In this document: positions 1-8,772 of the stretch, piece by piece | Layout of the letters: each line of letters starts with the position of its first letter | Position numbering within the stretch: position 1 is the stretch's first letter | Source of the DNA: Fimbriiglobus ruber | GTDB taxonomy: Bacteria > Planctomycetota > Planctomycetia > Gemmatales > Gemmataceae | DNA length: 64,000 bases | Assembly (NCBI RefSeq): GCF_002197845.1 | Contig: NZ_NIDE01000004.1 | Coordinates: forward strand, 682,001 to 746,000 | Direction: 5' to 3' | Notes under the pieces: generated by a model | Databases searched by the model: none | What the model saw: the letters and a program-made list of their open reading frames with translations, nothing else | What the model was told of the DNA's origin: nothing | Translations under genes and position numbers: made by a program

Positions 1-297
1 TACCCGGGCTTTATCCCACTTGACCCCGGAACCCTCGTTCACCCTCAACCACCGCCCGCGGTTTCCAACCCGTAAGTTGTTCCGAATCCCGAGAATAGTT
101 CGCCGTAGGGTTGACCTTTCGGCCCGATGTCGGGCGCATCAGTAGGCAACTTCATTCCCGACGGATCGTTCGCCCACTTTCCCGAGCTACTCTTTCAGCG
201 GGGAAGACACTGTTCGGCCGCGCGGCGAGTGACCTGCGGCGTGAAAGACGCTATTTTAGTTATGCATTCATACGGACTGCACTAGCGGGATACGTCC
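1..297. other. Window edge and leader of the first kinase gene
   Basis: No complete gene is seen here. On the plus strand, frame 1 is open from base 1 to a TAA at 73-75 and would encode a proline-rich tail of 24 residues. This could be the end of a gene starting outside the window, but it is too short to claim. The rest is the upstream region of the kinase gene at 298. No convincing promoter pair was found. Confidence 0.3.
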
Positions 298-1857
298 ATG
301 TCCGATCCGGCGCCGACGACCTTTCTGCCCGATGGCGCACCGGCCCCACCGAGCGCGACGGGCTCCGAGGCCCATTTGTGGTCGAAGACCCCGTCGTTCT
401 CGCAGCCGGCTCCGTCCGGCTCGGACCGGTTGCCGGCGGAGTGGGGCGAGTACGGCGGCGTCGAGCACGTCGCGGACGGCGGGATGGGCGCCGTCTACAA
501 GGCCCGGAACCGCCGCCTGAACCGCGTCGAGGCGGTCAAGGTGGTGCTGTCCGGCCGATTCGCCGGGACCCGTCAGATCGAGCGGTTCCGGTTCGAGGCC
601 GAGGCCGCCGCCGCCCTCGACCACCCGAACATCGTGCCCGTGTACGGGGTCGGTGAGGTCGGCGGTATTCCTTATTTCGCGATGAAGTGGATCGAGGGCG
701 GGGACCTCGCCCGGTATGCCGCCGGCATCCGCCACGACCCGCGGGCGATCGCCGGGGTAATGGCCAAGGTCGCCCGCGCGGTCAACCACGCGCACCGGAT
801 GGGGATTCTCCACCGCGACCTCAAGCCGTCCAACGTCCTCGTGGACGCCGACGGCGACCCGCACGTCACCGACTTCGGGCTCGCCAAACGTGCCGACGCC
901 AGTGAGGGAATGACGGTCACCGGGGCCGTCGTCGGGACGCCGAGTTACATGGCCCCCGAGCAGGCACGGGGCGACCGGGGGCTCACCACGGCGGTCGACG
1001 TGTACGGGATCGGGGCGATCCTGTACGAGGTCCTGACCGGCCGCCCGCCGTTCACCGGGCGGGCGCTAACGGAAGTCATCAAGCGGGTCGCCGGCGATCC
1101 CCCGATCCGGCCGTCGGACCTCGACCCGGCGGTGAACAGCGACCTCGAAGCCGTCTGCCTCAAGTGCCTGGAGAAAGACCCGCGGGACCGGTACATTTCC
1201 GCCCGGGTGGTGGCCGAAGACCTCGAACGCTGCGCGCGGGGCGAGCCGGTGTCGGTCCGCCCGCCTGGGCTGTGGGAGTGGGCCCAGCGGGAGGTGTCGA
1301 AGACGCCGCCGCACTTCCCCGGGTACGTGTGGGAGGTGAAGATCTGGTTCGGCGCCATCATCGCGGCGAGCCAGACGGGCGTCTTCGCGCTAGCCCGGGC
1401 CGGGTGGGACGTGGCGTGGGTGTGGGGTTCGTTCGTCGGGGCGTGGGCCACCGCCGCGGTCGCGCTCTGGTGGTACATGGCCGCCCGGTTCACCCGCCTC
1501 CCGGCCACCGAGCAGCACTCGGTGATGATCGCGGTCGGGCACATCCTCGCCCAGATCGCGCTGACCGCGGCCGTCCTCCCGTGGACCGGCCCGGCCGATC
1601 TCGCTCTGGCGATCTACCCGGCCATGACGGCGATCAGCGGCTTCTCGTTATTCGTGGTGGGTACGACCCACTGGGGCCGGTTCTACTGGTTCGGGCTGGC
1701 TATCACCGCGCTGGCCCCGGTCTGCGCCGCATGGCCGGCGGCCGGCCCGCTGTTGTACGGGTGGGCGCTGGCGGCGTGCATGTGGTACTGGGCGTACGCG
1801 GTGAAAGTGACGTTCGGCACGGTCCCGCCCGAGGCGGCGGACGGGCTGAACGGGTAA
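298..1857 (+). CDS. Membrane-anchored serine/threonine protein kinase
   Basis: Hanks-type Ser/Thr kinase of 519 residues that should phosphorylate cytoplasmic proteins from the inner face of the membrane. The kinase domain spans about residues 53-315. It has a glycine-rich loop DGGMGAVYKA, the ATP-binding Lys81 in AVKVV, the catalytic loop HRDLKPSN (Asp174), DFG at 192-194 and the activation segment GTPSYMAPE, so all catalytic residues are present. After about residue 345 come roughly six hydrophobic segments with many Trp and Tyr residues, ending near residue 503. No extracellular sensor domain such as PASTA is visible; the membrane part itself may be the sensor. The lipoprotein gene at 1939 follows 81 bp downstream on the same strand and may be co-transcribed. 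The start at 298 has only a weak ribosome site. Confidence 0.93.
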   Translation: MSDPAPTTFLPDGAPAPPSATGSEAHLWSKTPSFSQPAPSGSDRLPAEWGEYGGVEHVADGGMGAVYKARNRRLNRVEAVKVVLSGRFAGTRQIERFRFEAEAAAALDHPNIVPVYGVGEVGGIPYFAMKWIEGGDLARYAAGIRHDPRAIAGVMAKVARAVNHAHRMGILHRDLKPSNVLVDADGDPHVTDFGLAKRADASEGMTVTGAVVGTPSYMAPEQARGDRGLTTAVDVYGIGAILYEVLTGRPPFTGRALTEVIKRVAGDPPIRPSDLDPAVNSDLEAVCLKCLEKDPRDRYISARVVAEDLERCARGEPVSVRPPGLWEWAQREVSKTPPHFPGYVWEVKIWFGAIIAASQTGVFALARAGWDVAWVWGSFVGAWATAAVALWWYMAARFTRLPATEQHSVMIAVGHILAQIALTAAVLPWTGPADLALAIYPAMTAISGFSLFVVGTTHWGRFYWFGLAITALAPVCAAWPAAGPLLYGWALAACMWYWAYAVKVTFGTVPPEAADGLNG

Positions 1858-1938
1858 CTCTGGGACGGTTGGGCTTGCGGAGCGGGCACCGATCTTCCCA
1901 CAATCGGACAGTTCTCCCAACTCGGAAGGAGTCCGATT

Positions 1939-4900
1939 ATGGCCCGAGCCGTCTGGTACCCGACTCTCGTGGCGGGTGTCGCGTTGGTCACGGTCGCCGT
2001 GGCGGGTGGTTGCATTGTCACGCGGACCACGAACCAGCCCGCCTGCACGCCACCCCCCCGCTCCGCCCCGGTTGCGGCGGCCCCGCCCACCACTGCGGCC
2101 GCGTCGCCATATGGACTGCCGCCGACTCCGCCAAGCACGCCGGATGAAACTCCGGACGGCGCCTTGCCCCCTGCGAGCACGGCGACGCGGACCCCACCGG
2201 TCGGACCGAAATCAGGCTCCGAGTCGTCGTTCCTGGGCATGACGGACGTGATCGACCTCACGCGCGACGGCACCAGTGCGGACGCCATCATCGAGCGGAT
2301 TCGCGAGACGAATTCCACGTTCAAGCTGTCCCGCCGCGACGTCGAAGCCCTCCGCGAGGCCAAGGTCGCGGGCTCCGTCATTCAGGAAATGGTCGGCGAA
2401 GGCAAACCCGCACCCGCCGGACCATCGACCGGGGAACCGCCCCTGCCCCGCGCGTCGGCGGAACCGACCCCGCCTCCCGCGCCCGGAAAGCGGACGCTAC
2501 GGCAGCGGATCGCCGGGTTGTTCACGCGGTCGAAGTCCGAGAGCAAGCCGACCCCGGCGAACGGGCCGACCCCGGCACCCGCGACTCAAGCAGCCACGCC
2601 GCCTTCCTCTTCTTATGTGCCCGGCGGTCTGCCAGCAAACCCTCAGTATGGGGCGACTCCGCCCATAGGACTTCCAACCAATCCGCTCTCTTCCGGGCCT
2701 CCACAGGGATACCTGTCACCCGTTCCTTCGTATGTGCCCCAGGGCGCGGTCCCGATCTCCCCGCCCGATGACGGGCCCACTCCCGCACCGACTCCCAAAC
2801 CGAACCGGCGTGTGCCGAGCGGAGTCGCCCCCGCGCCGTTACAAGCGTACCCGTCGGCCGCTCCCACGACTCTGCCTCCGACGGCCCCGACCACTACACC
2901 AGACGACGAACCCACTCCCGCACCGATTACCAAACCGTCGCGGCGCACCCCAAACGGGGCCACCCCTGTACCGGCGCAACCGTACCCGTCTGCCTCTCCG
3001 GAGTACGCTCCTAGAAACATTTCTCCGTCGGCTCCGGCTACCTCATACGACGATGAGCCTGCTCCCGCTCCGGCTTCCAAACCGTCGCGGCGTGTGCCGA
3101 GTGGAGTCGCCCCCGCGGCGCAGCCGCCCCTGTGGGCCGCTCCCGCAACGCTGCCCCCGGCAGCGGCGGCTCCGACCGCCACACCCGACGACGAACCCAC
3201 TCCCGCACCGGCGCCAGTCGCTCCGGCCGTCAAGCCGTCGCGGCGCGCTCCGAACGGGGTTGTACCGCCGACCGAGACGGCAGTCGCGCGGGCTGCCAAA
3301 CCTTCTCGGACCGCCCCAAGCCTGAACACCGAGGCGGCCAATCCCCTGCCGCGCAAGCCGGAAGTGAGTGCCGCGGCGGATTCTCTTTACGTCGTCGAAG
3401 CGCCGGACATTCTGCTGATCAAAGCGCGACACCTGGTTCCGCTCCCCTCATGCACCGTGCAACCCCAGGACGTGTTGCACCTGTCCGTCGCGGACGCCAC
3501 GAAGGAGGGCGCGATCGACGGGCTGTTCACGGTCGACGCGGACGGCACGCTCGACCTCGGGGAGAACTTCGGCGGCCCGGCCAAGGTGGCGAACTTGAAG
3601 TTGAAGGATGTCGAAAAGCTTTTGGCCGACCGCCTGGCAGACACGTTCGAGAACCCGACGGTCACGGTGGGGCTCTCCCAGTCGCGGGGCGCCCAGGAAA
3701 TCCCCGGGCAGCACATCGTCCGCCCAGACGGGACGATTTCTCTCGGGTCGTTCGGTAACGTAAAAGTGACTGGCATGACGCCGCCGAAGATCAAGGCCGC
3801 GATCGAGAAGCAACTGGGCCGGTCCCTGGACAAGCCCGAGATCGAAGTCGAAGTGTCCGCTTGCAACAGCAAATATTATTACGTCGTCACCGATATCTCT
3901 GGGAACGGCGGGCAGATCGTCCGCGTTCCCTCGTCCGGTGGCGAAGCAGTGACGGACGTGGTCTCGTCGCTCGGCGGGGCGAAAGCCGTGGTCGCGAAAC
4001 GGATGTGGGTTGCCCGCCAAAGCGGGACCGAGCGCCAAATTCTCCCGGTGGACTGGACGGCGATCACCCGCGGGCAGACGGGTACGAACTACCAACTGCT
4101 GCCCGGCGACCGCCTGTTCATCGTGGGGAAGCCGGCGGCCGAATCGGCCCGCCCCGCCCGGCCGATCACGACCCCACGCGAGACAGCACCCGCGCCGCGG
4201 CGGTCGGGTGGCGAACCGGACCGCGTCGGCCGGCTCATCATCGAAGGAAACACGATTACCGGGCAGCGGGTGATCTTGAACGAAATCGCACTGTACCCCG
4301 GGCAAATCCTCGACTACCTCAAGCTCAAGCAGGCCGAGTCCGCCCTCTCGCGACTCGGCATTTTCGATCGTGATAACCCACCAATGGTCGAAGTCCTGTC
4401 GGCGGATTCCGACGGTGCGTACAAAGACATTCGGGTACGGGTGAAGGAAGCCCGGACCGGAAAGCTGGAGCTGTCCTCGGGCCTGAGTACGGGCACCGGG
4501 CTGTTCGGCCTGATCAGTATCTCCGAGCAAAACTTTGACATCTTTCGATTGCCAGCCAGCTTGGCTGACTTCCTCTCTGGGCACTCCTTCCGGGGCGCAC
4601 GTCAAATCGCCGGAATTGAAATAACAATCGGCACCCGTGCTCAGACCTGCGCGGTCACGCTGCACGAACCCCGGCTGTTCGACGGCCGGTACGGACTAAC
4701 ATTCCGCGCCCACCTTTTCCGTCACTCGGGCGACAAAAATGATGGGGCCGCCGGGTGGGAGGTGGACGCGGAACTACAGCGGAATAAGGTCGCACTCGTG
4801 AACGTGGCGTACGGCTCGCCCGACGGGCTGAACGTCTCGTTTCCGCGTCCCCTCGTCAACACCGCGAGGCAGTTGTACACGGCTATCGATGCCAGGAAGG

Positions 4901-5121
4901 TTTGGGAACGGATGCGGTCCATGGCCGGGAAGTCTTCCACAATGTTTGGCGGCGGCATGACCCTGCCGAGCGCGAAGTACCTCGAACACCTCCCGCAATA
5001 CTTCGCGCCCGATCCCGCGTCCCGGTTGCGACAAATACTCGACACCGCTTCGGAAACCGCCCCCGCCCCACGGCGGGTCAGCGGCTCGGAGCCCGCAGCC
5101 ACTTCGACCAACCTGGACTGA
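1939..5121 (+). CDS. Lipoprotein with polysaccharide-export, POTRA and partial Omp85 domains
   Basis: Protein of 1060 residues with a clear AAGGAG ribosome site before the ATG. It starts with a hydrophobic signal ending in a lipobox-like VAGGC (Cys25), so it is probably an outer-membrane lipoprotein. Residues about 170-480 are Pro/Ala-rich with repeated DDEPTPAP...KPSRR units. Residues about 485-640 resemble a Wza-type Poly_export region followed by an SLBB-like segment (IRPDG-type motifs: VRPDGTISLGSFG). At about 758-825 there is a POTRA-like segment (VGRLIIEGNTITGQ). At about 835-940 follows the beginning of an Omp85/surface-antigen barrel like planctomycete BamA (SEQNFDIFRLP, HEPRLFDGRYGL). 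The rest of the barrel is missing and the tail is not barrel-like. Family calls rest on recognised motifs. The function, perhaps surface polysaccharide or protein export, is inferred. Confidence 0.85.
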   Translation: MARAVWYPTLVAGVALVTVAVAGGCIVTRTTNQPACTPPPRSAPVAAAPPTTAAASPYGLPPTPPSTPDETPDGALPPASTATRTPPVGPKSGSESSFLGMTDVIDLTRDGTSADAIIERIRETNSTFKLSRRDVEALREAKVAGSVIQEMVGEGKPAPAGPSTGEPPLPRASAEPTPPPAPGKRTLRQRIAGLFTRSKSESKPTPANGPTPAPATQAATPPSSSYVPGGLPANPQYGATPPIGLPTNPLSSGPPQGYLSPVPSYVPQGAVPISPPDDGPTPAPTPKPNRRVPSGVAPAPLQAYPSAAPTTLPPTAPTTTPDDEPTPAPITKPSRRTPNGATPVPAQPYPSASPEYAPRNISPSAPATSYDDEPAPAPASKPSRRVPSGVAPAAQPPLWAAPATLPPAAAAPTATPDDEPTPAPAPVAPAVKPSRRAPNGVVPPTETAVARAAKPSRTAPSLNTEAANPLPRKPEVSAAADSLYVVEAPDILLIKARHLVPLPSCTVQPQDVLHLSVADATKEGAIDGLFTVDADGTLDLGENFGGPAKVANLKLKDVEKLLADRLADTFENPTVTVGLSQSRGAQEIPGQHIVRPDGTISLGSFGNVKVTGMTPPKIKAAIEKQLGRSLDKPEIEVEVSACNSKYYYVVTDISGNGGQIVRVPSSGGEAVTDVVSSLGGAKAVVAKRMWVARQSGTERQILPVDWTAITRGQTGTNYQLLPGDRLFIVGKPAAESARPARPITTPRETAPAPRRSGGEPDRVGRLIIEGNTITGQRVILNEIALYPGQILDYLKLKQAESALSRLGIFDRDNPPMVEVLSADSDGAYKDIRVRVKEARTGKLELSSGLSTGTGLFGLISISEQNFDIFRLPASLADFLSGHSFRGARQIAGIEITIGTRAQTCAVTLHEPRLFDGRYGLTFRAHLFRHSGDKNDGAAGWEVDAELQRNKVALVNVAYGSPDGLNVSFPRPLVNTARQLYTAIDARKVWERMRSMAGKSSTMFGGGMTLPSAKYLEHLPQYFAPDPASRLRQILDTASETAPAPRRVSGSEPAATSTNLD

Positions 5122-5165
5122 GACAATCGCAACACGGCCAGCCTGACCGTGTTACTACGTCCGGT

Positions 5166-5259
5166 TTTGTGCAACTTTGGAGTGCGGCGCTTGACCGCCG
5201 CTTTGGTTTTTAAAATCTTAAAAGCGGCGGTCAAGCGCCGCACTCCAAATTTGCGCAAA
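5166..5259. repeat. Inverted-repeat element, copy 1
   Basis: Two 39-bp arms (5166-5204 and 5221-5259) are inverted copies with two mismatches; the inner 29 bp (5176-5204 and 5221-5249) are perfect. The loop is a short AT-rich stretch. The right arm is nearly identical to that of a second element at 54111-54201, so this is a dispersed palindromic repeat (REP- or MITE-like). It lies between two plus-strand genes and could also act as a transcription terminator or mRNA-stabilising hairpin. Confidence 0.9.
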
Positions 5260-5400
5260 GAGACCGACGCCCCAATCACATCTGGCTTCGAACCCGTCTC
5301 TTTCTCGCACTTCACTCGATTTCTGGTAAATTCGCGAAATCGTTTCCGCCCGTGCCGGCACTAATCATTCGCACGGGACGTTCGCCGGCCAGGAGGGACA

Positions 5401-7437
5401 ATGCCCGACGCCCGGGTACTCGCGCTGCTCCGCACGACCCGCGCGCTGACGACCCCACCGACCGACGGGGTGTCCGACGCCGACCTACTCGCCCGGTTCC
5501 TCGACCGGGGCGACGCGGCCGCGTTCGAGGCACTCGTCCGGCGGCACGGGCCGATGGTCCGCGCCGTCTGCCGGGCCGCGCTCCCGAACCCGGCCGACGC
5601 CGACGACGCGTTTCAGGCGACGTTCCTCATACTCGTCCGTCGGGCGGCCGTCATCAGAGACCGCGGTGCCATCGGCGGATGGCTATACCGGGTCGCGTAC
5701 CGGGCCGCGGGGAAACTCCGCCGGACCAGCCGCGCCACCGGGCCGCTCCCCGCCGACCTGCCCGCTCCCGAACCCGCGGGGGAGCCGTTCGACGTCCGCC
5801 GCGCGGTGGAAGAAGAGGTCGGCCGGCTGCCGGAGAAATACCGGCTCCCGGTCCAGCTCTGCTACGTCGCCGGGCAGACGACCGCGGAGGCGGCAAGGCA
5901 CCTCGGGTGGGCACGGGGGACGGTACTCACCCGGCTGGCGTGGGCGCGGAAGCGATTGCGGAAGCAGTTGAGCGGCCGCGGAATTGCTCCGGCGGTCGGG
6001 GCGGTCGCTGCGCTGATCGGGCGGCAAGCGGCCGGCGGGATCGGGCCGGAATTGGTGTCGAGTACCGTTCGCGCGGCGGTCGTTCTGGCCGCGCGCGGTG
6101 GTCTCGCGGGCCTTGTGACGAATCAAACCATTACCACGACCGAAGGAGTCCTCCGGACTATGGCACTGAACAATCTGAAATGGGTAGCCGGAGTGCTGCT
6201 CGTGGCCGTCGCTTTGACCGGCATCGGCGTGAACCACTGGGCCGCGACGACCGTCTCGGCCGCCGGCCCGCCCGACAAGAAACGAGGGACGACTCCGGCC
6301 GCACCCACGGACGATCCACTCGTTGTCAGCGACCCTCTGCCACCACCGACAGCCAGGGTCGAACCGCCGCCGGCCGAAAAGAGCAAGACCCCGCCCCTCT
6401 CGGTCGGTAAACCGACCGGCACGTGGACCCGCGAGGTCGACACCGAGACGAAAATCTCTCTGACGATTGACGAGGACCGGATTTACGCCACGGCCGAGTT
6501 CACGGAAGGCGGCGAAAAGGTATCCGTCACCATCGACGGGGATTACAGCATTAACAAGGAAAGCGTGCTGTTCGGCGTCATCACCGGGATCGACTGCACA
6601 CTCGGCACCCCAGGAATGTCGCGGATGTACGTCGGCCAGCCGTTCGCGTTCGGATTCCGGACCGACGGCGATCTGCTCTGGGTGAAAGACGTTCGGTTCG
6701 CCACCCTCGGCAAGCCCGACGGGGCGTTCCAACTGGATGCGGTTCTCGACGCCATCGCCGGGCGATACGTCGTGGACAAAACGAATCCGCACCCACAGCG
6801 GCCCAAGCCGGCCAAGTCCGCAACCCCACGGGCGCGCCGCTTACAAGGGCCGCTACCGTCGGCGAACATTCCGACTCCGACTCCGGACACGGCCCCTTCA
6901 GTCATCGGGGTGCCGGCGAACATTCCGACTCCGATTCCGGACGCGGCCCTTCCAACCCTCACGCCGCCGCCACCGCCGCAAGTGGGCGTTGGTCAGGTCC
7001 CGCCCCAGACTAGTCGCCAAGGAACTGTACGAACATCGGAAGGCCATCCGCCTGCGACGGGCGTTGGTCCGGTCCCGCTCCCGACTTCCGGCCTGCCGCC
7101 GGCTCCGGTGCCGTTGACTCCGGAAACGAGTCCAGTACCGAGTTCGGACCTGAAAAAGGAGCCGCAATCGAGCGTTCCGGCAATACCACCACAAGAGAAG
7201 AATCCGGATTCGCACGCGACGCGGAATGTACCAGCGTTACCGACACCGATTTCGGACAAGAAAGAGGACTCGCCGTCGAGCGTACCGCCAATACTGGGAC
7301 AGGCTCCGAAAACGGAACGGCCGTCGAGCATTCCGACACTCCCGCCATCGAACGCGAACCCGGAACTGGGTTCGCCACGGAGTGCCCCACCAATACCCGG
7401 CTCAAAATCGGACTCCCCGCCCGGCGAACCCAGGTAG
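5401..7437 (+). CDS. ECF sigma factor with membrane segment and long C-terminal domain
   Basis: Sigma-70 family ECF-type factor of 678 residues, far longer than the usual ~190. Region 2 lies at about residues 27-95 (DADDAFQATFLILVRR) and region 4 at about 135-185 (LPEKYRLPVQLCYVAG, then a helix-turn-helix with TTAEAARHLGWARGTV). A transmembrane segment follows at about 262-283 (WVAGVLLVAVALTGIGV). An outside domain of about 120 residues comes next, beginning GTWTREVD and resembling the TIGR03067-type domains seen on planctomycete sigma factors. The Pro/Ser-rich tail contains repeated NIPTP units. The start has an excellent AGGAGG ribosome site. No separate anti-sigma gene is adjacent, so the fused membrane part may control the factor; this is inference. 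Confidence 0.9.
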   Translation: MPDARVLALLRTTRALTTPPTDGVSDADLLARFLDRGDAAAFEALVRRHGPMVRAVCRAALPNPADADDAFQATFLILVRRAAVIRDRGAIGGWLYRVAYRAAGKLRRTSRATGPLPADLPAPEPAGEPFDVRRAVEEEVGRLPEKYRLPVQLCYVAGQTTAEAARHLGWARGTVLTRLAWARKRLRKQLSGRGIAPAVGAVAALIGRQAAGGIGPELVSSTVRAAVVLAARGGLAGLVTNQTITTTEGVLRTMALNNLKWVAGVLLVAVALTGIGVNHWAATTVSAAGPPDKKRGTTPAAPTDDPLVVSDPLPPPTARVEPPPAEKSKTPPLSVGKPTGTWTREVDTETKISLTIDEDRIYATAEFTEGGEKVSVTIDGDYSINKESVLFGVITGIDCTLGTPGMSRMYVGQPFAFGFRTDGDLLWVKDVRFATLGKPDGAFQLDAVLDAIAGRYVVDKTNPHPQRPKPAKSATPRARRLQGPLPSANIPTPTPDTAPSVIGVPANIPTPIPDAALPTLTPPPPPQVGVGQVPPQTSRQGTVRTSEGHPPATGVGPVPLPTSGLPPAPVPLTPETSPVPSSDLKKEPQSSVPAIPPQEKNPDSHATRNVPALPTPISDKKEDSPSSVPPILGQAPKTERPSSIPTLPPSNANPELGSPRSAPPIPGSKSDSPPGEPR

Positions 7438-7497
7438 GTGAACGGCCCGCCGTGCGAGCCGATTCACACGGCGGGCTATCCTGACGCAACCAGGGAT

Positions 7498-8724
7498 TTA
7501 CTTCCCCGCCCAGACCTTGAGCAGTTCGACCACCGTCTTCACGTTCGTCCGCATTTCTTCCAGACAGGTCCATTCCAGCGGCGAGTGCGGGTTGTGTTCG
7601 CCGCACGACAGATTGGGCGTCGGCAAACCCTTGGCCGTGAGCTGGGCTCCGTCGGTGCCGCCGCGGATGCTGAGTTGTTTGGGCTCCAACCCCGTGCGGC
7701 GGACGGCCTCCAGCGCGTACGGCACGGCCCGCGGTTCCTTGTCCATTCCGTCCCGCATGTTGCGGTACTGCTTGACTACCGACACGTCAATCGTCGCCTC
7801 GGGGTACTCGCGGGTGAGATATTGAGCGATCGTCCGGAGCAGCTCGGCTTGCTCGGCGAGCCGGGGCGTCTCGAAGTCGCGGAGTAAGAAGTAGATCTTT
7901 GTCTGTGGCACCCCGCCGTCGATCGTGTACGGGTGCAGGAACCCCTCGCGTTCGGCCGTCGTCTCGGGGGTCAATGTTCGCTTCGGCAGTCGCTCCAGGA
8001 ACATGCCGGCCAGCCGGATCGCGTTGACCATCCGGCCCTTGGCGATCGACGGGTGGATGTTCACGCCGGTGATGGTGACCGTTGCCTTGTCCGCGGAGAA
8101 AGTCTCCCCCTCGACCTCGGCCGTCCCCTGGCCGTCGAGTGTGTAGGCCACGTCCGCGCCGATGTCCGCCGGTTCCAGGTGGAGGACGCCCTTGCCGATC
8201 TCCTCGTCGCATGTGAACACGATCTTCACCACCCCGTGCGGGATCGTCTTGTCTTCCGCCAGGAGCTTGGCCACCTCCATGATGACGGCCACGCCGGCCT
8301 TGTCGTCGGCGCCGAGGAGGGTGGTGCCGTCCGTGGTAATGATCGTCTTGCCGATGAGGTGATTGAGTTCCGGGTTCTCGCTCATCCGGATGACCCGACT
8401 CGTGTCCTTGGGCAGAACGATGTCGCCGCCCGCGTAGTTCGCGTGGATCACCGGGTTCACGCCGTGGCCGGAAAACTCGGGCGACGTGTCGACGTGCGAA
8501 TTCAGGGCGACAACCGGCGCGCCGGGGACGGTCGCGGGGATCGTGGCGTGGACGATGCCGAACTCGGTCTGCCGCGCGTCCGCGTACCCCATCGCCAGCA
8601 ATTCATCGCGGAGCAACTTGGCGAGAACGAGTTGCCCCGGCGTACTCGGGTACGTCGTAGCCCGCTCGTCGGCCTGCGTGTCGATCCGGGCGTAGCGGAG
8701 GAAGCGGTCGAGGAGTGTGTCCAT
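7498..8724 (-). CDS. pepT: Peptidase T (tripeptide aminopeptidase)
   Basis: Cytoplasmic M20-family zinc aminopeptidase that removes the N-terminal residue of tripeptides. The ATG at 8724 gives 408 residues, equal to the usual PepT length; a TTG 15 bp further upstream is less likely. Metal and catalytic residues are all visible in order: NSHVDTSPEF (His77, Asp79), GADDKAG (Asp140), TCDEEIGKG (Glu174/175), LDGQG (Asp197) and the late EHNPHSPLEW histidine. It is transcribed towards the end of the sigma-factor gene. The upstream nth gene lies 48 bp away on the same strand, separated by a short repetitive spacer. Confidence 0.95.
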   Translation of the reverse strand: MDTLLDRFLRYARIDTQADERATTYPSTPGQLVLAKLLRDELLAMGYADARQTEFGIVHATIPATVPGAPVVALNSHVDTSPEFSGHGVNPVIHANYAGGDIVLPKDTSRVIRMSENPELNHLIGKTIITTDGTTLLGADDKAGVAVIMEVAKLLAEDKTIPHGVVKIVFTCDEEIGKGVLHLEPADIGADVAYTLDGQGTAEVEGETFSADKATVTITGVNIHPSIAKGRMVNAIRLAGMFLERLPKRTLTPETTAEREGFLHPYTIDGGVPQTKIYFLLRDFETPRLAEQAELLRTIAQYLTREYPEATIDVSVVKQYRNMRDGMDKEPRAVPYALEAVRRTGLEPKQLSIRGGTDGAQLTAKGLPTPNLSCGEHNPHSPLEWTCLEEMRTNVKTVVELLKVWAGK

Positions 8725-8726
8725 TT

Positions 8727-8768
8727 TTTGAGTCTTCAAGTCTTCAGGTCTTTAAGTCATCAAGTCAC
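8727..8768. repeat. Short near-tandem spacer repeat between nth and pepT
   Basis: The spacer contains four or five imperfect 8-9-bp units of the type AGTCTTCA, AGGTCTTTA, AGTCATCA and AGTCACGA in tandem. It forms no clear hairpin. It may be a slipped-strand simple repeat with no function. Confidence 0.55.
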
Positions 8769-8772
8769 GAAG

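Noticed and set aside
111-656. Plus-strand frame overlapping the first kinase gene
   Set aside because: Arg-rich shadow; the kinase frame at 298 has all catalytic motifs.
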